A DNA stretch of 64,000 nucleotides from Mucor racemosus (lineage: Eukaryota > Mucoromycota > Mucoromycetes > Mucorales > Mucoraceae), in contig JAPEHQ010000003.1 of the NCBI GenBank assembly GCA_027405735.1, positions 558,001 through 622,000 of the forward strand, written 5' to 3'. The translations under genes were made by a program, and so were the position numbers. Of the stretch, positions 56,790 to 64,000 are shown piece after piece. A model generated the notes under the pieces. The model did not search any database and was not told the origin of the DNA. It worked only from the letters and a program-made list of their open reading frames with translations. Each line of letters opens with the position of its first letter. Position 1 is the stretch's first letter.

Positions 56790-59010
56790 ATTTTGATGGA
56801 TAGAAATTACAGGACTAAGATGTTGTATTTGCCTCAGGGTTTTTAAAAGGGTTTAAAAGCATACTTTATCAAACTTACTTAGATGTTAAATACTCACCAT
56901 ACGCTATTAGTATTGTCTTGATTTTTATTTAATTGCTGTATTATTAAAAATCAAGCTTTTCAAAGCTTCTTATAACAATGACAATGGGGTGTTTCTGATT
57001 TTAGGTTGACATATATCATAAGGCGGGCTGATGATATGTTTGATACTATAGTGGATGAGTGGATGGAACCAGCCAATTTAATTTATGGAATTTGAATGCA
57101 AATATCGAAGAACCATTTGTAAGTACTTAATAATTTGGTTCTGGTAAGGCATTGAATAAACTGGCTTGGGACAAAGAGAGTAAAAAGGCGGCAATAATAG
57201 GACCCAGTGATGGCCACGTTTATGTTTATAATATTATTGGAGAGATAAAACTAAAACTCAATGTAAATTACTTCTAGCGCATTAATTATCAAATAAGACT
57301 ATATTATCATCAAATAAACTACCACACAATATTAACTTGTATAAATATTTACAGTAATAAGCTTGAATCAAGTGGGTACAGCATTGTAAATTCTTGAAAA
57401 AGCTTTCAAGTATTATAAAATCTCTTATTTTTAAGACTTACAAGGCTTATAAACGGAATATTAATTTAGAAAATTATTCTTGTCCAGATCATCAATTTTG
57501 ACATTTTTTAATTTTTTTTTTCTGATTTTGCAAATCTAGAGTTGATTATACTACCAATTATAAAAACAAAAAATATACACATATAAAACATTTAGCGCTC
57601 TATTTGCTCAATAAAAGATAACAAATATTTTTACTGCAAAATATTACATGAAAATCCTTTAATCAAAAAACCGTTTCTGGGCCAAAAGTACAAAGTTTCA
57701 TTATTTAACATTTAATATTAAGCTTTTATAAGATGTGTATTAGTTATGCCTACAATTTTCTCTGACAATGTAGTATATTTAAACGTTGATTTTGGTATCA
57801 AAATTTGATTTTTCTGTTTTTTGATGAAAATCATGAGTGTTGGTAAGGATAAAATGAGTCCCGAAAAATGTCCGCTACAAAATCTGAATTTTCAGACCGT
57901 ACATGGTTAAATATAAGAAAAATTAAAAAAAAAACGCATTTTTATTTAAAACTTTGATATACTGTATACCATAGTATAAGATTAAGTAAGAGACTTAGCC
58001 GTTTGACCTTGTTATGCTCAATTATGGCGTCGCTCTACGGGCTCGCTTTTGCAATTTTTTAATGAATGTATTATGATATTACAAACTGTTTTTCTGGTAG
58101 AAAAATATATATTTTTATGATAACAACAGTTACTGCCTACTTTGTTTAATTTATTGTTCATGCGCTGTAATGCTGCTTTTACCATTGGCTGAAATGCGCA
58201 ATTTAGCAAGGTCTCAATTGCGCTATATAATTTAAAGCATTGAAAATCCTTTTCTACGTGTGTTGTTTCTCTCTTTTTGTTTTTATATTCCAAGGATGAT
58301 ATATTCTTCACCGTTTGATACAGGCATATCAGACTATCAAGCTGATATTCTTTTCTTTTATCTGAATACGCATGCTAACATAAGAGACTAATATTTTTAA
58401 TATAGGTAGCAGTCTATATTAGAGACTGATATTTTCATTTAATCGCATTCCAAGGTCAAATGTCATTATTTATCACTGTATTGTTGGACGTATTTTTTGA
58501 TGATCAGTTGATCAGATCAAATTAAAGGTAATAATAATATTTATATCTACACTATCAAAAGCTAAAATTAGCTACAAACTCACAAAATGTTCCAGAAAAG
58601 TGGTAAAATTTTAAATGATATAGAAACAAAAAAAAAGAATAATTTAATGTCTTGCCTATTAACCATAGTTATGATCGTAGCTATTATACTTGAAAACCAA
58701 TCTATTTACAGTTGAAAATCGTAAACTCAAATAGTAAGTTTAAAAGAAGGTTAATTTGTTTAAATTTTATGTGTAATACTGTAAAGTAACATCTATAGTC
58801 TTATTAGATTCGGCTTGCATATAAATTTAAGCAGCAAGTGTTATATATTTAAGTTTATTCTCGAGCAAAAACCATTGTTGCTGTAAACATTATACAGTAG
58901 CTATAAACATATTTACAAATGATGATAATCGTAAATATATTGGCTTTTGTATGTATTAATCTACATCAGCGACGCATTGAATTGTATTGTCTATAATCTA
59001 CATATATTAA
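56790..59010 (+). repeat. Dispersed repeat, copy B (main part)
   Basis: Direct-orientation copy of the unit at 62,062-63,930 and the inverse of 22,210-24,320. It is split by the piggyBac element at 59,011 and continues at 61,556-61,650. On the minus strand 58,018-58,311 carries an open frame whose start (SSLEYKNKKRETTHVEKDFQ) also reads in copy A, so the unit may carry a second coding remnant. Function unknown. Confidence 0.8.
57028..57262 (+). pseudogene. Dynein intermediate chain-like WD40 fragment (copy B)
   Basis: Reads NLIYGI in one frame and NLWNLNANIEEPF in another, then a GTAAGT intron-like gap, then SGKALNKLAWDKESKKAAII and SDGHVYVYNIIGEIKLKLN. A two-base shift and other changes break the frame, but the last exon-like piece is open. 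Same fragment as in copies A and C. Confidence 0.55.
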
Positions 59011-59030
59011 CAAGTAGAGATTACCCCGAT

Positions 59031-59049
59031 CAGCCCATTTGGGCCGACC
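59031..59049. other. Subterminal palindrome of piggyBac, left
   Basis: CAGCCCATTTGGGCCGACC contains the 12-base palindrome-like core GCCCATTTGGGC. A second left copy lies at 59,219-59,234 (CGCCCATTTGGGCCGAC). Candidate transposase-binding sites. Confidence 0.7.
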
Positions 59050-59305
59050 ATTTAAAAATAAATTTTTCTCCACAAAGACTATATATCAAATAATGATTAA
59101 GTCTGCCATGAGAAGACAGTGTTTCTCTATACGATCTTTTTTGTTTTTTTCAAAAAAAGTGATAAATGAGCCATTAATCGTCCATCTTGTGAAGGCTGTT
59201 TTTCAAAAATTGAGTACGCCCATTTGGGCCGACTTTTTAGACAGTTGGTATTCTTGAAAGTTAGGACAATTTTATTTAAAAAAATTAATAGAAATATACT
59301 TGCAG

Positions 59306-61324
59306 TTACAAAGAATTATTTACATGTTGTTGGCGAGCCCAAACGTCCTGTAAATGTGCAGTATAGCACGATTTACACATAGGTGTATGTGGGTCGCAGC
59401 TACACGATTTTTCCACTCTTGTACCACATAAGCCAGAACGATAGCAACTGGCACATCCTAATCTGATGCGTTTTTTACCATCCTCTCCTTTTATGGTGAC
59501 ATATGAATGCGTTCCACAACTTCTAAGTACTCTTTGGTCATTGGAAATCGACTCAGTGGCATCAGGGCCACGAGCCAACTCCTCACAATGCGAAAGAAGG
59601 GTCCAAGCCAAAGTATCCTTGAAGGAACTATGGGATATTTCCCCATCTTTTGCGAATACTCGAAAAGAGCTAAACGCATTAGCTTCACAGATACCCAAAA
59701 AGAAGCCGAAGAAACGCATCTCCCACCTTTCAGTGGAAATGATATCGTGGTAAGAAGTCATATTATCACGAAGATTGTTGGCAGCATCAACGGAACCTAG
59801 TATTGCGATCATCAGTATATGCTTTTAATGTACGCAAAATATCTACTCACTCTTATGAGTCTCATACTCATCTACTACAGCAGGTCGTCTGATAGTTACT
59901 TGTTGACCATCACAGCCTACAAATGTTTTTTGACCTGACATAATTGTAGTACCACACGACGATACAAAGGCCTTAACCTTCTTATCGCGATAGGCACATA
60001 CAAAGATTCTACCATTACTAAGGTCGTTTTTCATCATCGTGTAATGACTACCATGAGCCTCTTCCACTTGCTCTACGATATCAGTAGTAGGCATACCTCG
60101 GGGCCAGTAACGACGCTTTGTTACCTGCATGATGGAATATAATCCAAGATTAGATAACATTGTTGTCATCTCTGGTGACCCAAACCAAGAATCCGCAATC
60201 ACGGTGCGACCACTACCAAACCAAGGTTTTACCAGGCGTTTGACAGTTGCTGTCAGCTTACGCATACCAGCATCATTATCATACTCCTTAGGTTTAGGAT
60301 CGCCTACAGTATCCATACGTACAATGCAGAAAGTGTGGTGGTCAGCCAATGTTTTGAATTCTTGACCGATGGGGTGAGGCTTTCTTGGGACCTTTTTCAA
60401 GTTGGGCATTCCAACACCTAGCCATTGATTCATTGACTCATCAATTACCAAATACTTACCAGGTTCTAAACAAGCTGCCATGTGGCTGTTGAATGCATCA
60501 ATGGTTGAGCGAATCTGATACAAAGGATCAAGCTGTTGTTTTTCAGCAGAGTGGACTTCAAAACAATGCATGCGCATAATATCATTAAATCGTTTGAACG
60601 ACATATATCTCGAGAAGTTGATGCTCATCATAAAATGACTTGATTCTTGTCTCCAATATGCCTTACGGTCTGAATGTTTAAGTACTGTCATGACAGTGAG
60701 GAGCGCAATCCACATCAAATACTCATTGAAAGTAAGATCAGACCAAGAATTGTTAACATTTCTTGCATGAATGTTGATGTTACCAATGATGCGATGAAAG
60801 TGGGCCAATGGTAAAAAAAACAAGAAATATTTCAAGGGAGTGGCATATTTTGCATTGGATAACATTAGTTTTGCTTTCTCATTTTGATAACTTACATTAC
60901 AAAGCCTGTTATCAATAAAAACTTCTCCAGCACTCCATCCTTCAGCAGGAGTCAAGTCAATCTCAACATCTTCCTCTTCTTCTTCCTGAATAGCGTCCTC
61001 CAGAAGGTCCTCGCTCGCGATGGGTACATTAACAACCTCTGGAGCTACTGTACTTTCGGAAACAGGGACTTCAACAGGACCAAGATACTTGATACAACCT
61101 TGCTTAATGGTCAATGTAATACCTGGTACCTCGTTCAAGACAACATCATACAGAACTCTGTTGTTGACCTCTGAACGGCCAGTTGTCACTCCCTTGAAGC
61201 TCAAAAGGGGTGTATTCCAATCGTACTTATCGCGTAAGATGCTTTCAGCCTCTACGTTGTTGATGAAACGTTTGCTTATTGATACAAGTACGTTAATAGC
61301 GAGTTTACTGTTAGCGGGAGGCAT
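59306..61324 (-). CDS. piggyBac transposase
   Basis: Two exons, 59851-61324 and 59306-59796, give 654 residues. The N-terminal part includes an acidic stretch (EEEEEDVEIDL, near 115-125). The catalytic DDE_Tnp_1_7 domain covers about 160-540, with the three aspartates of the family: Asp295 in LVIDESMNQW, Asp378 in IADSWFGS and Asp495 in SSVDAANNLRD; the intron falls three codons before the last. A Cys-rich zinc-binding C terminus follows (CASCYRSGLCG, SCSCDPHTPMCKSC), as used by piggyBac to bind its ends. No break seen. It cuts and pastes its element at TTAA without leaving footprints. Confidence 0.95.
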
Positions 61325-61504
61325 GACTTTCAGATTTTTGAATATAAATTAGGGAAACTTTAAAAGCAAAATTTAATAAATAGTAAATAATGAAAATAAT
61401 TTCAAACAAAAAAAAAATATCAATGTATGCCCTGAACTTCTGAAGCCAAATACGAGATTTTAAAAAATCAAATTCCCTTCCATTCAAAAACGTTGATTTA
61501 TTGT

Positions 61505-61542
61505 CGGCCCATTTGGGCTGAATCGGCCCAAATGGGCTGACC
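61505..61542. other. Subterminal palindromes of piggyBac, right
   Basis: Two back-to-back copies, CGGCCCATTTGGGCTG and CGGCCCAAATGGGCTGACC, mirror the left-end sites. They lie 13-50 bases inside the right end. Confidence 0.75.
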
Positions 61543-61555
61543 TAATTCCAACTTG

Positions 61556-62061
61556 TTAATAAAAGCATATATAATTTAAAACCAAATTCCAGCAAAAAAT
61601 GCAATTGAATTACGAGAACGGCACGATGCTTATGTACAAACCAATTTGCGCACATACAATCAGCTGACTATGCTCATGGTCAGATTTTATTATTATGCAC
61701 ATATGGGATTAATATCATGCACATACAGGCTTATTAGCGTTGTGCTCGTGGGCAGTTTCTTTTGTTGTGCCCATGTGCATCTTGTTATCTTTTTAGCCAT
61801 ATCCAGTGGGCACAACAAAATTATCTTGGGCAGCACAGGTCAGCCGTAGTGACTAACTATTCTAATTGACATGAATAGGCTCAAAAAGCATAGTTAAACG
61901 CAATTATTGCCACTAAATCGCATAATTTGGTATGCAGAAAAGTTTTGACGTATTCATTCTTTTTTTTTAGCAGTGCTACAAATCATCGTCCAATATGACT
62001 GACTGTTAATGAATTAGAGAACATACAGTTGGTAAAAAACTGATATCCAACAATGTACATC
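61556..62061. repeat. End of copy B and junction to copy C
   Basis: 61,556-61,650 continues copy B after the piggyBac element (matches the reverse complement of 22,115-22,209). Then comes about 200 bases with a repeated TGTGC/GCACA wording (61,660-61,840) and the GCATAGT block at 61,887-61,893 also found just before the solo LTR at 56,252. No gene. Confidence 0.55.
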
Positions 62062-62349
62062 GAGGTCAAGAAGATAGATAAAAAATGCATTCATTGTGTA
62101 GTGGAAACCGCGACATTTTGATGGATAGAAATTACAGGACCAAGATGTTGTGTGTGCTTCAGGATTTTTAAAAGGGTTTAAAAGCATACTTCATCAAACT
62201 TAGATGCTAAATGCTAACTCACCATGTGCTATTATTAGTATCATCTTGTTTTTTATTCAATTGTTCTACAGTATTATTAAAAATCAAGCTTTTCATAGCT
62301 TATAATAATGACAATGGGGTGCTTCTAATTTTAGATTGACATTACCAGT

Positions 62350-63150
62350 AAGGTGGGTTGATGATACGTTTGATGCTACTATAAATGGAACCAGTCAATT
62401 TGAAGTATCTGGTTTGTTTAGGACATAGACTAGACTGGGTACATAATGTATTACTAGTAGAAGTGCTCAAAGGGTTATTTAGACATGATTCTTAGCATAG
62501 AATAATGAGTATGAGGTGATAATGATGTTTGCCAATTTTATTTCATTTATTTATGTTACATGTAGTCTATGATGAAATGGTGTAGCCTGAGATCCTGAAG
62601 TGAGCCAATCATGAACTCGTTCCTGGGAATGGAATTCAGCTATTCCATTTGTATAAACATTCACTGTCTACTGTCTAAAGCTAATCAAGCATGAGCATCC
62701 TATATACTTAACTTGGTCGTATCCTACTAAACCTGCTCTGGCCAATCTAGTATATCATCATGTTGTAATCAACTATTTCCTAAAGACTATAATATCATTC
62801 TTCATACACGCTGTATTCTAGACTCTATATCCACGCTTCCAAACCATGTACAAATACCCTGAATCCTGATGTCGTTCGAGATGGATTCATTATTTTTTTT
62901 TCCTACAATATACTCAATAAATATATCTAGTTTTAACTTTATTTTCTAGTTATTCATTATGTATATTTAAACATGGTTTGAATGAAAATACCGAGGAACC
63001 ATTTTTAAGTACTTAATAATTTGGTTCTGGTAAAGCACTAAATAAATTGGCGTGGGACAAAGAGGATAAAAGGGGGCAATAGGTTCCAATGATGATGGCC
63101 ATGTTTACGTTTACGATATTGGAGAGGTAAAACTAAAACTCAATGTAAAT
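62350..63150 (+). pseudogene. Dynein intermediate chain-like WD40 fragment (copy C), split by an insert
   Basis: The same fragment as in copies A and B, cut between the NLW-like block and the following NENTEEPF-like block at about 62,405/62,970. The downstream block ALNKLAWDKED...DGHVYVYDIGEVKLKLN is kept with a frameshift in the middle. Confidence 0.5.
62405..62970. mobile_element. Insert of about 560 bases, possibly another solo LTR
   Basis: Absent from copies A and B, so it is an insertion. It has an AATAAATATATC site and a pyrimidine-rich right part and no coding sequence, as a solo LTR would. I could not fix exact ends or a target duplication (GTAT is present at both edges, not conclusive). 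Confidence 0.45.
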
Positions 63151-63930
63151 TCTAGCGCATTAATTATCAAATAAGACTATATTATCATCAAATAAACTAC
63201 CACACAATATTAACTTGTATAAATATTTACAGTAATAAGCTTGAATCAAGTGGGTACAGCATTGTAAATTCTTGAAACAGCTTTCAAGTATTATAAAATC
63301 TCTTATTTTTAAAAATTACAAGGCTTATAAGCGGAATATTAATTTAGAAAATTATTTTTGTCCAGATCATCAATTTTGACATTTTTTAAATTTTTTTTCC
63401 TGATTTTTCAAATCTAGAGTTAATTATACTACCAATTATAAAAACAAAAAATATACACATATAAAACATTTAGCGCTCTATTTGCTCAATAAAAAATAAC
63501 AAACATTTTTACTGCAAAATATTACATGAAAATCCTTTAATCAAAAAACCGTTTTTGGGCCAAAAGTACAAAGTTTCATTACTTAACATTTAATATTAAG
63601 CTTTTATAAGATGTGTATTAGTTATGCCTACAATTTTCTCTGACAATGTAGTATATTTAAACGTTGATTTTGGTATCAAAATTTGATTTTTCTGTTTTTT
63701 GATGAAAATCATGAGTGTTGGTAAGGATAAAATGAGTCCCGAAAAATGTCCGCTACAAAATCTGAATTTTCAGACCGTACATGGTTAAATATAAGAAAAA
63801 TTAAAAAAAAACGCATTTTTATTTAAAATTTTGATATATACCATAGTATAATAAGAGACGTAGCCATTCAATCTTGCTATGCTCAATTATGGCATTGCTC
63901 TACGGTCTCGCTTGATTTATCAAAATATGT

Positions 63931-64000
63931 TTAGGCTAAATAAAATTAGAAATTTAATCAAGTAAAGAGATATCGTTTATTGGAATGAAATTAATAGGGT
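63931..64000 (+). repeat. Start of the repeat also seen near 1.7 kb and 9.55 kb
   Basis: 63,930-63,970 resembles 1722-1757, and 63,966-64,000 matches 9551-9585. This shows that the spacer DNA of the large inverted-repeat element at the left of the window also exists here, continuing past the right edge. Confidence 0.75.

Larger units (their letters stand above)
59011..61555 (-). mobile_element. Intact piggyBac-type DNA transposon
   Basis: 2,545 bases flanked by TTAA on both sides (59,007-59,010 and 61,556-61,559), the signature of piggyBac. Left end CAAGTAGAGATTACC and right end (reverse complement) CAAGTTGGAATTAGG are imperfect terminal inverted repeats. Subterminal palindromes GCCCATTTGGGC lie near both ends. 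The element sits inside copy B of the dispersed repeat; copy A shows the same DNA with one TTAA at 22,206-22,209. The transposase frame is intact, so the copy may be active. Confidence 0.95.
62062..63930 (+). repeat. Dispersed repeat, copy C
   Basis: Matches copy B from 56,790 and copy A in reverse. Compared with both, it holds an extra block of about 560 bases (62,405-62,970). From 63,120 to 63,890 it is very close to 57,245-58,015. It lies head-to-tail behind copy B. Confidence 0.8.

Overview
The window looks like nuclear DNA of an early-diverging filamentous fungus, most likely Mucoromycota. Genes are AT-rich and split by many short introns of about 45-75 bases with GT..AG ends. The housekeeping proteins are fungal in type, and intergenic DNA is full of retrotransposon, DNA-transposon and long inverted-repeat material. 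The phylum is inferred from protein and intron style, not from a marker gene.

Layout. 1-11,300: a very long inverted-repeat element whose 609-base arms match perfectly, with an intact Ty3/gypsy chromodomain retrotransposon (identical 529-base LTRs, CAGTA target duplication) nested inside. 13,600-20,900: a gene island with eIF5A (+), a Rho-GTPase-activating protein (-) and a peroxisomal ABCD-type half transporter (-). 20,900-35,600: a repeat-rich stretch holding a dispersed repeat with a dynein intermediate chain-like fragment, an LTR fragment, a decayed gene made of seven-residue repeats, an old inverted-repeat element of about 2.6 kb, and a palindrome with two 1,175-base arms around a 78-base loop. 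35,700-52,600: the main gene island with chorismate synthase (-), a perilipin-like lipid-droplet protein (-), a small Cys-rich protein (+), IMP dehydrogenase (-), a STE20/PAK-like kinase (+), a BAR-SH3 protein (+), a SAM-dependent methyltransferase (+) and COP9 signalosome subunit 7 (-). 53,100-64,000: one more arm of the inverted-repeat family, a solo LTR, two further copies of the dynein-fragment repeat, and an intact piggyBac transposon inserted in one of them, whose empty site is preserved in the copy near 22.2 kb.

The cellular genes are unrelated housekeeping functions (translation, purine and aromatic amino-acid synthesis, lipid storage and peroxisomal import, Rho/PAK signalling, membrane curvature, CSN), each with its own promoter; nothing suggests a metabolic cluster. 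The strongest candidate for something undescribed is the family of long inverted-repeat (foldback) elements, seen at least six times in different states of decay. Its arms keep a recognisable reading frame, and its best copy is a near-perfect palindrome that could give long hairpin RNA. No tRNA, rRNA or CRISPR was seen. Exon joins were read by eye from GT..AG sites and reading frame.
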